From Kiritimatiellia bacterium (lineage in GTDB: Bacteria > Verrucomicrobiota > Kiritimatiellia > RFP12 > UBA1067): 64,000 nt of DNA. The stretch spans positions 11,256 through 75,255 of the forward strand of contig JAFRBA010000174.1 in NCBI GenBank assembly GCA_017405115.1, given 5' to 3'. How positions within the stretch are numbered: the stretch's first letter is position 1; the number at the start of each line of letters is the position of its first letter. The notes beneath the pieces are model-generated. The model did no database searches and had not been told where the DNA came from. It saw nothing but the letters and a program-made list of their open reading frames with translations. Made by a program: the position numbers and the translations under genes. Below, one piece after another: positions 22,543 to 33,600 of the stretch.

Positions 22543-25155
22543 TCATCGACTGCCGCCGCGCGCCCTGGCCGGCCAGACCATACGCGCCGCCTTCTCGCCA
22601 TCGCACATGTACAGGTTCAGGCGGAAGGCGGAGCTCGGCTGACCCCTGAATGGATAGACGAAGTCTGGGTTGGCGGTATCGGGCTCCGAGCAGACCTCTA
22701 TCCACGACGGACGACATTCGTCCCCTCCCCAGGCGTCGGCGTCCAATGCGAACTCAAAGCGGAGGGAGCCGTCCGGCATGTCTGCAACCGTCCATTCCCG
22801 CACTTCATGCCAGCGGGTCGCGAGATATCCGCCATAGGGTCTGACGCGACGCTCGTTGCGGCTCACGATCACGCTCCTCGGATACTCCGTGCCGCAGGCA
22901 TCCATCGTGACAAAGAGGAGATTCGTAACGTTCGCCGGCATGTCGACCTCAAACGCCAGGCTCCGGTCTTCCCTCTCACTGACGCGGAAGCGAGCCCCCT
23001 TCCCCATGTCCACCCAGCCGCCGCCGACCTCGACCGACGGCGCATCCCTCTCGTGGGCCGACTCCGGATACGGCCTGCCGCCGGCCAGCGCCGCCGCGAT
23101 CTCGGCAAGTCTGGCGGACGTCTCGCATAGTCTCTCGATGCGCCAGTCGATCTCCGCGACGTGGAACTGGTGGCACTCCGCCTCTGAATGGAACCCCAGC
23201 CGCGAGTCGGCCGCGCAGAGCCCACGCATCCTGAGCGAGAGCTCCCGCTCGCGCGCGACGATCTTCTCCATGCGCCGCACGGCGGCGAGCGCCGTTTCGT
23301 TGTCGCCGTGGAGTCGGCTTGCGTTTATGGCAAGGAACCGCTCCGAGTAGAACGAGAACGTGTCGTAAGCGCTCTCGAAGAGAATCTGGAGGGCCTGCAT
23401 CACGCCAATGTCGCGGATGCGCTCCCTGTTCCCCCTCCAGCGCCCGGCAAGCGCCTCGAGCTCGTCACGGCCGTCGCGGTCGAGAAACCTCGACCCGCGG
23501 ACCATCCTCCCGGCGAGCATCCGCGCCTCGGAAAGGGTATGGTTCTCCAGGCATTCCCCGAGCATGTCTCCGCTGGGGTCGTCAAGCGGCTTCCAGGTGC
23601 GGCCGAGCGGCTTCATCTCCACGTCAGGAAGGAGCGGCCAGACGATTCCGGCGTGGAACGGGCCGTAGTACTGCATGTTGTTCGAAAGTGGATACTCCGC
23701 ATAGGCGTCAGAGAGGCGCTTCCAGAGCGAGGCGACAAGCCCCGCGTCCTTCCCCCAGTCCGGCGCGGCAAGGCGGAGGAGAAAGGCGTCCTCGTCGTCG
23801 GCGAACTCCTCGTAGGCCAGTTCGCCGGCAGCCTTGTTCATCACCCCCGGATAGTTGCCAAAATACCAGCACTGGAGCACCGTGGACACTCCGGCGGCCT
23901 TCATGGCCCGGTATTTGCGGTAGAGAAGCCCCGGCACCGGGACGAACGGAACAGTGGCGCACTCGTGGGAGTTACCGACCTGTATCTTCGCGCCAAGTGC
24001 GTTCCCCCCGGCCAGGCAGGCGGCGGCAAACGTCCGGAACGCCTCCGACGGACCCACATAGGAAAGCCAGTAGTCGCCTCCGTTGCGGAACCGCCCAAGC
24101 TGTTCGCGGATCGCGCCAGACTCGAAGTTGTAGGCAAGGACCGTTCCCGCAGGCACCGGATGCCTCGCAAGCTCCGCAATCCAGGGACTGCGCTCCGGAC
24201 GCGGTTGCGGCTGGTACAGCCAGCTGATGAATTCGGCCTCCGAACCGGCCGCGCGCATCCCACGCACAACAGGCCCGGCCACCAGATCGTAGAGCTGCCA
24301 CGGGGACATGGAGTCGCAGCGCGGGCAGGACCACGAGCGCTTTCCGCTGACCGGGGAAACGGACGAGAAGCAACTGGTGTTCCTCTCGCCGTGCGAGATC
24401 ATCATCAGCCCCCCGAGCCCCGGGACTTTCGAGAAGAGGTCCTTGGTCGACTCCTCTATGTAGCGCCGCGTCTCCGGACTGCCGGCGCACATTATCATTC
24501 CTCCAGTCCAGTCCCCATGCGGGCCAAAGAGCTCTGGATGCGCCGCCTGCAGGGGGTCGTCGGCGGGAACGGCCTTGGGCTCGATGCAGAACGCCCACGT
24601 CTTGATTCCGTACCGCGCGCACTTGGCGACCGTCTGGCGCAGCTTCTTCAGCCGCCGCTCGGCACCGACACGAGGCTTCGCGAACGAGGTCTCTACGATA
24701 TCGCGCCACTCGATCGTAAGCCACAGCCCGTTTACGCCTTCGTGGGCCAGGCGGTCGAGATATGCGTCGGGATAGTAGTCCACGTCGTCCATCAGCTCGT
24801 CGTGGTTGAGCGGGGGACGCTTTATGGGCCCGAAGAAGCAGCGGGATATCCTGTTCCTCACCCATGGCCTGCGGACGCAACTCTTGAGATCTCCCGCCCG
24901 GACCCTGTCCTGGTAGTAGTAGACCGCGCGCCGGAGCCCCTCGTCGTCTTCCGTCGTGACCGTGACTCCGTCTGCGGCGACGTCGATGCGGTAGCTCTCC
25001 GCCCCCGCCACCTTGCCACGGACGAACCTGACGTCGTTCGTCGGCACGAAGGCAAGCGCCTCCGGCTCGGCCAGCTCGCGGCGGAACTCCCACTCCTCAA
25101 TCGGCGGAGGAGGAACCGCCGTGCAGAGCATCGCGGATAAGGCTGCGATAATCAT
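22543..25155 (-). CDS. secreted GH20/GH67-like protein of unassigned family
   Basis: 870 residues with a short signal peptide (about 1-14). Residues about 20-110 look like the GH20b/GH67-N domain, with the strand-helix EGLRRAVYYYQDRVRAG that precedes barrels in GH20, GH67, GH84 and GH115. The barrel part (about 115-450) contains GVNGLWLTIEWRDIVET, IKTWAFCIEP and GLGGLMMISHGERNTSC, with CPRCDSMSP suggesting a metal-binding cysteine loop. The long C-terminal region is helical and ends in a beta sandwich. I cannot name a family. Last gene of operon C, 12 bp after the preceding gene. Convergent with the GH20 gene, 32 bp apart. Confidence 0.75.
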   Translation of the reverse strand: MIIAALSAMLCTAVPPPPIEEWEFRRELAEPEALAFVPTNDVRFVRGKVAGAESYRIDVAADGVTVTTEDDEGLRRAVYYYQDRVRAGDLKSCVRRPWVRNRISRCFFGPIKRPPLNHDELMDDVDYYPDAYLDRLAHEGVNGLWLTIEWRDIVETSFAKPRVGAERRLKKLRQTVAKCARYGIKTWAFCIEPKAVPADDPLQAAHPELFGPHGDWTGGMIMCAGSPETRRYIEESTKDLFSKVPGLGGLMMISHGERNTSCFSSVSPVSGKRSWSCPRCDSMSPWQLYDLVAGPVVRGMRAAGSEAEFISWLYQPQPRPERSPWIAELARHPVPAGTVLAYNFESGAIREQLGRFRNGGDYWLSYVGPSEAFRTFAAACLAGGNALGAKIQVGNSHECATVPFVPVPGLLYRKYRAMKAAGVSTVLQCWYFGNYPGVMNKAAGELAYEEFADDEDAFLLRLAAPDWGKDAGLVASLWKRLSDAYAEYPLSNNMQYYGPFHAGIVWPLLPDVEMKPLGRTWKPLDDPSGDMLGECLENHTLSEARMLAGRMVRGSRFLDRDGRDELEALAGRWRGNRERIRDIGVMQALQILFESAYDTFSFYSERFLAINASRLHGDNETALAAVRRMEKIVARERELSLRMRGLCAADSRLGFHSEAECHQFHVAEIDWRIERLCETSARLAEIAAALAGGRPYPESAHERDAPSVEVGGGWVDMGKGARFRVSEREDRSLAFEVDMPANVTNLLFVTMDACGTEYPRSVIVSRNERRVRPYGGYLATRWHEVREWTVADMPDGSLRFEFALDADAWGGDECRPSWIEVCSEPDTANPDFVYPFRGQPSSAFRLNLYMCDGEKAARMVWPARARGGSR

Positions 25156-25167
25156 AGGGGCTTTCTC

Positions 25168-27660
25168 TCAGCGAAAGATCAGCTGCATCCCCGGAAGGTC
25201 CGTCGGCTGCCAGTATTCGGTGCAGCCGAGGTCGAGGTCGCCGTTTACGCGCCCGCGCCCGTAGACGTCGCTTTCCGGCAGGCCTGCCGTGTAGAAGGCG
25301 GCGGTCCCCTTTCCTATCGCGACGGACGTAGACTTCAGATTGCCGAGGCGATGCCGGCGAGAGGTCTGCAGGTAGCCGACCTCGCCCGCCGTCGCATAGA
25401 TGCAGTCGCCATCGACGGACGCGCTCTCCGGCGGTTCATGTCCGGCGACGAAGAGGCAGCGATGGTAGTTCGAACCCATCTTCGGCGTCGACATCACGAT
25501 TGTGTTGTACAAGTTGATTCCGTGGCCTGTCCTCGGATCACGCACGGAAAACTGGCAGTCCGGCCCGAACGTGCAGTTGATGATTGTTGCGAGTGCACCA
25601 CCGGCGTCATGCGCCGCCTCGCCGTAGAAGCAGCGGTCGTAGAGGCAGTTGACGAACTGGCCGCCGCCGTACGCTGCCTGGCCGCGACCGCCCAGGGCCC
25701 TGTTGTCGAGGAAGCGGCAGTTGAGGAATGTGCCGGTGCTCTGGTCCACGCCGGAGCCCCTGCGATAGCCAAGCCCTGCGCCAAGGTAGGCCATGCAGCA
25801 GACGATGTCGCAGTTTGACACGCACGATCCGGCCGAGTACGCCACACCCCCGCCATGGTCGCCGTCGCTCCAATTGCTGTCGAAGTACAGCGCACAGGCG
25901 TAGCCGTTCGTCAGCGTAAAGCCCGCAAGCAGCGCATTCCTCATGAGCAGAACGCATCGGACGGCATTCGAGGCGCACCCCTTGTCGTCGTGGTCTGGAT
26001 TCCGCTTTTCGAGCGGCGCCGGTTCGCCGACGATGAACGTCGCCTCCCGTCCGCCGGTCGACACAAGCGAGACGCCTTCCGGCACGATCACGCGCGACAG
26101 GGTCCTCTCGCTGAGGTTCGTCGTCATCACGCCCGTGTCGTAGACGCCGGGCATTGCGTAGACGATGCTGCCGGCCTCCGTGCACGCATTCGTGAGCGCG
26201 GCGGCGAGCGTCCTCATCGCGCGGTTAGTGCGCCAGCCGTCGTTGGAGTCGTCGCCGTTCACCGGGTCGACGTAGAGGTAGCCCGGGTATCCCTCCGTGA
26301 TTCCAGTCTGGAACGCGCCGGCCGTCAGCTTGCCGTCCGCCGCGACGCGCAGCCTGTTGCCGTATACGTCGCCGACCGCGTACCTGTAGTATGTCGCGCC
26401 CCAGTTGTTGGTCGCAGGAGCGGGTATGGAGTCAAGGCACGGCGAGGCGTCAACCAGATGCAGGTCGTATGGGCTGGTGCTCTTGAACCGCGGATTCGCG
26501 ACCTTAAAGCCCGCCGGGAAACTTGAAGTCCCGGAAAAGTGCCAGACCCAGTTGTTCGTTCCCGAAGCCGCCGAACTCTGCCCGGATCCGTCGATGATTG
26601 AGTTGTAGATGTTGCCCGTCGAAAGCTGGCGTCCGCTGCCCGCGTCATTGCCGGCCAACGTGCAGTTGTAGGCGGGCGAGACCGAGAACACGCTGTCCGC
26701 GCTACTGGCCAGGAGAAGCTCATTGTCCCTTACTTCGCACGAAACCGCCGATCCGTTGCTGAGAACGACGGTATCGTTGTGATTCTCGAGGATGCGGCAC
26801 CGCACGAGCGCAACGCCGCCGTAGGTCGCGCCGACAGAACCATAGCAATTGGAGATGATGCAGTCCATGACCGTCGCCCCGGCCGTCTGGGTATAGGCGG
26901 CCGCTCCGGATTTGTATCCGTATTTGCTCACATCCTGCGTCGCGGTATATCCCCCGGTCAGGGTGAATCCCTGAAGGAAGCAGTCCGGGCCCGACATGAT
27001 GACACACCTTACGGCGTTCGTGCCCCATCCCTCGCGGCCTGGAGTCGTGGCGTCAGGATCCGGCCCGCCGACGATGAACGTCTCCTCCGGCCCGTCGACT
27101 GCGCGGACGACGATGGCGCTCTTAGGGGCGAGTATCACACGGGAGGCGGAAAAGCTGTTCGACTTTTCAGAGCCGCCTTCGTTGTAAACGCCCTTCTTCA
27201 CAAGGATTATGGTGTAGCTCTTGTCTTTAATGAGTTTGTTGACGGCCCGCTGCAGCACTCTAAAGGGCTTCGCCTCGGATCCGTCCTGCTCGTCTTCCGG
27301 AACCGCCGTGTTGGCATCCGCCCAGACAACGTTGCCGTTCTGGTAGAACTCATAGCTGATGACGTCGTCCACAGCCGGAGGCGGCATCAGCAGATAGGTG
27401 CCGTCCAGGCGCGGGTGGACTTTGTATGAACCATGGCCCGCATCGCTGGTCGCGTAGAATATCTGGTTTCCGCTTGACGGCGTGACCTGCACGACGAACT
27501 GGGTCGGATACGACTCCGCCCATATCGTTGTGTTGGCCGGATAGTCGACGCCGTCGATCGTCACCGGAAGGTTGAAGGACAGTCCGCCCGCGACATGCGC
27601 CACGTCTGCGAACGACGCGCATGCGATGGCCCCGGCGATTATCGCCACGATACGTTTCAT
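25168..27660 (-). CDS. secreted beta-helix protein with internal duplication
   Basis: 830 residues with a signal peptide (about 1-18, IAGAIACASFADV). Two homologous beta-helix halves are visible: TFIVGGPDPDATTP...NAVRCVIMSG...GFTLTGGY in the first and TFIVGEPAPLEKRN...NAVRCVLLMR...GFTLTNGY in the second. Each half ends in a DASPCLDS- or IGKGT-like segment typical of choice-of-anchor/DUF1565-type surface proteins. No catalytic motif is recognised. The start at 27660 has AAAGGAAAGGG upstream. Fourth gene of operon C, 34 bp after the preceding gene; it may bind or cleave a polysaccharide. Confidence 0.75.
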   Translation of the reverse strand: MKRIVAIIAGAIACASFADVAHVAGGLSFNLPVTIDGVDYPANTTIWAESYPTQFVVQVTPSSGNQIFYATSDAGHGSYKVHPRLDGTYLLMPPPAVDDVISYEFYQNGNVVWADANTAVPEDEQDGSEAKPFRVLQRAVNKLIKDKSYTIILVKKGVYNEGGSEKSNSFSASRVILAPKSAIVVRAVDGPEETFIVGGPDPDATTPGREGWGTNAVRCVIMSGPDCFLQGFTLTGGYTATQDVSKYGYKSGAAAYTQTAGATVMDCIISNCYGSVGATYGGVALVRCRILENHNDTVVLSNGSAVSCEVRDNELLLASSADSVFSVSPAYNCTLAGNDAGSGRQLSTGNIYNSIIDGSGQSSAASGTNNWVWHFSGTSSFPAGFKVANPRFKSTSPYDLHLVDASPCLDSIPAPATNNWGATYYRYAVGDVYGNRLRVAADGKLTAGAFQTGITEGYPGYLYVDPVNGDDSNDGWRTNRAMRTLAAALTNACTEAGSIVYAMPGVYDTGVMTTNLSERTLSRVIVPEGVSLVSTGGREATFIVGEPAPLEKRNPDHDDKGCASNAVRCVLLMRNALLAGFTLTNGYACALYFDSNWSDGDHGGGVAYSAGSCVSNCDIVCCMAYLGAGLGYRRGSGVDQSTGTFLNCRFLDNRALGGRGQAAYGGGQFVNCLYDRCFYGEAAHDAGGALATIINCTFGPDCQFSVRDPRTGHGINLYNTIVMSTPKMGSNYHRCLFVAGHEPPESASVDGDCIYATAGEVGYLQTSRRHRLGNLKSTSVAIGKGTAAFYTAGLPESDVYGRGRVNGDLDLGCTEYWQPTDLPGMQLIFR

Positions 27661-27694
27661 GTTTTTTCCCTTTCCTTTGTACATCTTTCTATGT

Positions 27695-30628
27695 TCATTT
27701 GCCTGCGACAAGCAGTTTTCCGTCCACCAGGACGCGCGAGGAGCTCCGCGCGTCCACCGACACGCCCCTGCACTCCTCGAGCACGACGTTCTTCGAGTCC
27801 TTGACGACAAGGCCGGCGCCCGGCACGGTCTCGAGCTTCATGACGCAGCCGCGCTCGACGCCATCGAAGCACAGCGCGCCATCGACCCGGCCCGGCCCCA
27901 GGATGGTGAAGTCCGACACTCCCTTTGCGAGGATGGCAGGCCGAGGCGCCGCGGCCGGTGTCTGGACGATGGCCGAGCCTTCTTCGAGATGCAGCGTGAC
28001 GCCGGTCTTCATCAGGAGCTGCGAGACATTGTACGTGCCCTTCTTGAGCACGACCTCGCCCGTCTTCTCGACGGCCGCGTCGATTGCATTCTGGATCGCC
28101 GCCGTGTCGTCTCCGCCCGACGGCACCACCTCGTGCTTCAGCGGGTAGATCGCCTTCGAATACGCATGGTATTCCTTCGCCTCTCCGAAATAGCAGTGCT
28201 TGTGAGTATCGTAGATGGTGTCCGACCCGCGAAGGAACCTAAAGCAGCCGGCAAAGGTGTCCTTTGCCGTCCCCTTCTCCCAGAACAGCGGGCCTTTCGG
28301 GTCGAAGACCTCCTTGTCGTCCACGAAGAAGCGCAGGTATCTGTCCTTGAGCGTCACGGCCAGCTTGGTGTAGCGGTTCGGGTCTGCCTTCGGCCCCTTG
28401 ATCCACTCGCGCTCTCTGCGCAGGTTCCAGAACCCCTCCTTCCAGACAAGCGTGAACATCAGGTGCCCCCCGCTGTTGAAGACGCCGAAGACGCCGCCCT
28501 GGAGCGCAAAGCCCTCCTTCTCCTTCTTCTCCTGCCAGTACTCGACTGGCTTCGGCTTCGCTAGGACCTCGAGCGTCAGCTCGTCGGTCTCCCAGTCAGT
28601 CTTGATGAGGCAGTCCTCGTTCCAGAGCCCGCACTTCCTGAACTCAAGCGGGAACTCGGCGGGCGGAGTCCGTAGCGACGGCCTGGCCGCGGCGGCACCC
28701 GCACCAATGTCGAACTTCTCTGCATGGCGGGCCATGCCCGTGATCTCCAGCACGCGCACGCCGCCTGGCGGCACGACGACCACGGGGCCGTCCCCGCCGG
28801 TCGTCAGCTCCCTTGCCGTCGCCCCCTTCGGCAGGTCGAACTTGATTGTCTTGGCAAACTCGTCGTGGAACGTCTCCTCCGACCCGTTCGACGGCTTCTC
28901 CACCCCGGAGTTGTTGACGATGCAGACGCGCCACGAACCGTCCGGCATCACGTTCCAGACCGTCTCGCACTCCCCTTCGTACGAGCAGGGCAGCACCTCC
29001 TTCTGGAGCTGCAGCAGCATCTTGCGCATCTTCTCCGGCTCGCGTGGCATTGCGAGGACGTTGCCGTGGCCGCTCTTCTTGACCAGCTCCTGCTCGCCCT
29101 GCGGGTACACGAACGTGCCGCCCCGCTCGACATAGCCGCCGATGGTCTCCTTCAGCTTTTCGTCCCACTGGATGCCGCCGACGCTGATGACGACGGGGTA
29201 CTTCGCGAGCTGGTCGGGGCGGAGCTCCTTCCCCGGGGTGACGGGGTTGGCGATCGCCACGTCGAATATGTCCGCGAACGGCGAGTTGTACAGGGCGAAC
29301 TGGTACTCCGCGACGGGATTGACCTTGCCGTCGACCTCATACGGCCGGGAGCCTCGCGTGTCGTTCTCGATGACGACGAGGAGGTCCGAGAAGAACTGGT
29401 CCGCCGCCGTCGGCTGGAACTCGTTCGCGAACGGGCCGTGCCCGGTCTTGACCGACGGCGTCCCGCTCAGGCCGTCGTGCCCGTGCGCACGGTCCGCTAT
29501 GAGCAGGATCGGGGCGTAGAACTCGCCGCGGGCGCCAGCGGGCGACCTGATGAATTCATACGCGCGCTTCGCGGCCAGCCCGTTTCCGCTCAGCTCGTAC
29601 AGCTGCTTTTCGCGCCCGCTCTTCGAACGACCCTTCTTCCCCTCCACCTCCCGCAGGAACCCCCACGGGAAGCTCTCGAACTGCTGGTAGTTGCATCCCA
29701 TGTAGTAGCCGAGGAGGACCGTGCGGTACACGAGGTTCGGAGGCGTCCCCCAGTCCACGTCGGCGTTCGCGCTGTAGTTCTTGATCGAGGTCGAGTTGTG
29801 CCCGTTGACGAGCTCCGCGAAGTAGTACATGAGCGGGACGCCGAACTGGCGGCTGGCCCCGTAGTTGAACATCATCAGCTCGCGCCAGGGGCAGTGGGCC
29901 TCGCCGGTGAGCTCCAGCGCCGCCAGCGTGCTGCCGCGCTCGCACCCGATCGCGGCTAGGTTGCACGGTCCCGACAGCCCGATTACGCGCGGGCCCTTCT
30001 GCCCGGCCGCGAGGTCCCAGTAGGAGAGGAAGTGCCGGTAGAACTGGTCGCGGCTGCACGGCATCGGGAACTCGCGGATGAAGTTCAGGTAGTGCGCGGA
30101 CCTCTTGCGCGGCAGGAAGTACATGACGCGCGAGTTCCACTCGCCGAAGGTGGCGCCGAGGAACGTCTCCGGGTACTCCTGCACGAACCGGTCGTAGACG
30201 CGAAGGTCGCACTCCTCGTGCCTAAGGCCCCACACGCAGCGGGTCGCCTCGTAGACGATGAACGGCACGTCCTTTAGCCGGGCCCTGACTGATTCGGGCA
30301 GCTTGGGCTCCCCGACCACGAACCGCTTCGCGTTCGGGTCGTCCCCGAACCCGAACATGCTTCCGGCGCGCACGCCGTTCAGCGTGCTCGGAACGTTGAC
30401 CCAGGACACGCCGGCGTCCTTCACGAACGGCTCGTCCTCGATCCCGCAGACCGAAAAGCTCGACGGCAGCATAAGATACCGCCAGTCGCGCCCCTTCAGC
30501 TCGTACTTGGGCCACGTGACGTCCGCCGCGCGGAACGGGTCGGACACGACGCCCGCTTCGGCCGCGTCCACGGCGCAAAGGGACAGGGCCATAGACAGCC
30601 CAAAGCTTGGAATCGCGAGTCGTCTCAT
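27695..30628 (-). CDS. large secreted GH42-like multidomain protein with pectate-lyase-like C-terminus
   Basis: 977 residues with a signal peptide (about 1-24). Residues about 100-470 form a putative barrel domain (DVPFIVYEATRCVWGL, CNYQQFESFPWGFLRE), followed by a class I glutamine-amidotransferase-like segment (about 475-620: VISVGGIQWDEKLKETIGGY) as in GH42 trimerisation domains. A LamG-like sandwich (about 670-820) follows, and then about 145 residues that start like a pectate-lyase-superfamily helix (GGDDTAAIQNAIDAA) but stop after a few coils. It is a paralogue of the preceding gene. The ATG overlaps that gene's stop (ATGA). The enzymatic family is not recognised. Confidence 0.75.
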   Translation of the reverse strand: MRRLAIPSFGLSMALSLCAVDAAEAGVVSDPFRAADVTWPKYELKGRDWRYLMLPSSFSVCGIEDEPFVKDAGVSWVNVPSTLNGVRAGSMFGFGDDPNAKRFVVGEPKLPESVRARLKDVPFIVYEATRCVWGLRHEECDLRVYDRFVQEYPETFLGATFGEWNSRVMYFLPRKRSAHYLNFIREFPMPCSRDQFYRHFLSYWDLAAGQKGPRVIGLSGPCNLAAIGCERGSTLAALELTGEAHCPWRELMMFNYGASRQFGVPLMYYFAELVNGHNSTSIKNYSANADVDWGTPPNLVYRTVLLGYYMGCNYQQFESFPWGFLREVEGKKGRSKSGREKQLYELSGNGLAAKRAYEFIRSPAGARGEFYAPILLIADRAHGHDGLSGTPSVKTGHGPFANEFQPTAADQFFSDLLVVIENDTRGSRPYEVDGKVNPVAEYQFALYNSPFADIFDVAIANPVTPGKELRPDQLAKYPVVISVGGIQWDEKLKETIGGYVERGGTFVYPQGEQELVKKSGHGNVLAMPREPEKMRKMLLQLQKEVLPCSYEGECETVWNVMPDGSWRVCIVNNSGVEKPSNGSEETFHDEFAKTIKFDLPKGATARELTTGGDGPVVVVPPGGVRVLEITGMARHAEKFDIGAGAAAARPSLRTPPAEFPLEFRKCGLWNEDCLIKTDWETDELTLEVLAKPKPVEYWQEKKEKEGFALQGGVFGVFNSGGHLMFTLVWKEGFWNLRREREWIKGPKADPNRYTKLAVTLKDRYLRFFVDDKEVFDPKGPLFWEKGTAKDTFAGCFRFLRGSDTIYDTHKHCYFGEAKEYHAYSKAIYPLKHEVVPSGGDDTAAIQNAIDAAVEKTGEVVLKKGTYNVSQLLMKTGVTLHLEEGSAIVQTPAAAPRPAILAKGVSDFTILGPGRVDGALCFDGVERGCVMKLETVPGAGLVVKDSKNVVLEECRGVSVDARSSSRVLVDGKLLVAGK

Positions 30629-33600
30629 CTTGCTGTTGCTCCTTTTGCCGGACCCGGATGCGCAGAGGAATCCCCCTCCCTCAGCCTGCGGATCCACTCC
30701 TTTGACAGGTTGACGGACGGTACGTCCATGTCGGCGCTCGTCGTCGGGTGGAAGATCAGTCCCTCGACCGTCCCGTTCCGCAGGAGCTTCTCGGCGACGG
30801 CGAGCTGGTGCTTCATCTTGTCCGCCGGGACCGGGCCGAAGACCTCCCCGAAGCTCCACATGTACAGTCCGAGCATGAGCGGCATGTCGGGGCCCAGGAA
30901 CGACTTCGCCTTAAGGACCATCTCCTCCATATTGTCGAGGGAACTTGGCTTCCAGAACCAGAGGGCGATGACGTCGCACAGCTTCGCGCTTGGCAAGTCG
31001 CTTTCGCGGTACCCCTCCACGTCGGCGTACATCACGGCGGCCATCTTCAGCCCCGCGGCGTGGACACGTTCGCGCGCCGTCTTCAGCTCCTCCATCGGGC
31101 GCATGTGCCGCTGGAAGTAGTCGTCGAGGAAAACCGTTGTCAGGTTCGGCAGGCGCCGCTTCATGCCCACCGCTATGTCGACCTTCTCGAGGAAGGTGCG
31201 CTTCTTGTCGCTGTCGGTGATGGACCAGGCCAGTTCGTCCAGCTTTGAGAACTCCTTCACCCGCGCGTCGTCCAGCGGCAGCTCGGGCAGCGACTGCCAG
31301 CGGATGATGCAGTCCCTGCCGATGCCCATCAGCCTGCAGGCTTCGACCTGGCCGCAGTGGTTGGAGGCGTTCATCCCGAGCTCCGCGAACTTCTTGGCGT
31401 AGCGGTGCCAGGTCTCCGGCTCGTGGCCCCACATCCACAGCCTGTCGGCGAGAGCGTCGCCGCCGTCCACGCCGGAGCGGACCTCAAGGCTCTCGAGCTC
31501 GCCGCCGAACACCGTGTTCGGCCGCCACGAAACGGCCTTGCCGAAGAGGATGTCTATCTGGTTGTGGTAGGTGTTCGCGAACTGCTCGTAGTCGGCCTTG
31601 ACCGGCCCCTCGGCCTGAAGAAGCTCGACGCCGTCCACGAAGCATCGCCAGAAGCCGCGGTCGAACGTCAGCCGGATGCGCGTCGGGCGCATCTCCGCCT
31701 TCGGCCCGCGCACCCGCGCGACGAACCCCCTCTTGTACGACTCGCGGTAGAAGTGCCAGTATCCGTCGCGGATGGCAACGAAGACGTCGTTCACGCGCAG
31801 GACGCCCGCCATCTCCGTGTGCTTCCCCGTCCTGCGAAGGGATCCGGCCGAAGGAGTCGCCACGGCGTCGAACGTGCCGCTGTACGTCGAATACGGCGCC
31901 TTGACCGCGAACTCAAGGTGGTTCCCGCAGTCGGACGGGTCGTTGCCCTGCCCCGAGCTGTCCTTGAAGCCGTCCTTCTTCAGCCACCTTCCAATGACCC
32001 TGGGCGGGTCGGGGCGCTTCGCGGCCTCCAGGTCGTACCTGTACTTGTAGTCGTCGTCGGGATGCCGCGCCGTCGCAGGCGGCGGCGTGTAGCGGCTGCG
32101 GAGGGAGACCGGCGCCGCGGCCGGGAGCTTCCTCGCCCCGAGCTTCGGCATCCCGGTCACCTTCACGACGCAGACCTCGCCCGGCGGCACGGTGACCCTG
32201 GCCTCGCCGGCGCTTCCGCCGGCGGAGACCTTCGCCCCAAGGCGGACCTCCTCCGCCACGGCCCCCTCCGGCAGCGAGAGCGCAATCTCGGACGCGAACT
32301 CCGGGTGGACCGTCTCCTTCGTCTCGTCGGGCTTCTTCTCGACTCCGGCGTTGTTGACCAGCACGACCCGCCACGACCCGTCGCCGCAGACGTTGTACAT
32401 CGCCTCGCAGGCGCCGCGCACCCGCACCGGGAGCGTCTCGGCCTGAAGGCGTTCGAGCAGCGAGATGAACTGGGGCGGCACCGTGTCGCGGTCGGACTCG
32501 CGCTCGAAGAGCGGCGAGGCGACAAGCAGCACGCAGCCGTGGCCGAACGCGTTGCGGACGACGAGCGGGAGCCCGGTCGATGTGCGCTCCACGACGGTGG
32601 CCCCGCCGCGGACGTCGAGGCGGTCGATGACGAGTCCGTCGTCCGCAGTCCTCTCGCCCGTCGGCAGCGCGCCGGCGAACTCGGCGTCGTCCGCATACGG
32701 CGCGAGGTGCGCCGTCGTCAGGACGAGCGTCCCGCCGTTCGCGACGTAGTTCTTAAGCACGACGGCCAGGCCCTCCGTCCAGCGGATGTCCGAGACGGGC
32801 ATCACGACGGAGTAGCGCGAGACCTGCTCAAGCGACAGCTCGCTGCCCGGCGCGAGGGGGTTCGCGGTGTAGAAGTCGAACACGTCGGCGAGGGTGGAGT
32901 TGCGCAGGTTGGTGCTGAAGTCGGCTGGCTTCTTCGCCGGGGAGACGTATGGCGACAGGGCCTCGACGGCGTACTCGCAGAGGTGGTCGGACGCGTTCGG
33001 CGGGAAGGCACCGAAGAACGCCCCCACGTTCTCCTTGTCGCTGACGCGCTTCGTCCCCATCAGGCGAGAGCAGCCGGCAGCCCGGTCCTCGAGGAGCAGG
33101 ATGGGCGCGTAGCTCTGGCCGCGGTCTCCCGACGGCGACTTGTACCAGTCGTACACGGCCTTCATCGCACGGCCGTTCCCGGTGAGCCTGATGGAGCCGT
33201 CGGGCATTCGCTTGATGTGCGCCCCCGGCATGCACTCGAAGCTCTGGTAGTTGCAGCCCATGAAGTACGAGACCAGGTGCTCGCGCAGCGAGAGGCTGGG
33301 CTCCCGGCCGAAGTCCTCCCCGAAGCGCGAACCGCTCGAGGCCGACACGTCCGGGTTGTAGGACGCCGTGTACGGTCCCCTGTAGTAGGCGGTGTAGACG
33401 CCCATAGGCACGCCGAACTGGCGCGTCGCCCCGCGCATGTGCATCAGGATCGCCCTGAACGGGCACTCGCGGTGCTCGGAGGTCAGCTCGACGAAGTTGA
33501 ACGTAGACCCCCATGCGCACGAATAGGTCGGCCCGAGCGCGCTTACGGACATGGCGCACATGCGCGGGCCCTTCTGCGACAGCGCGAGGTTCCAGACCCT

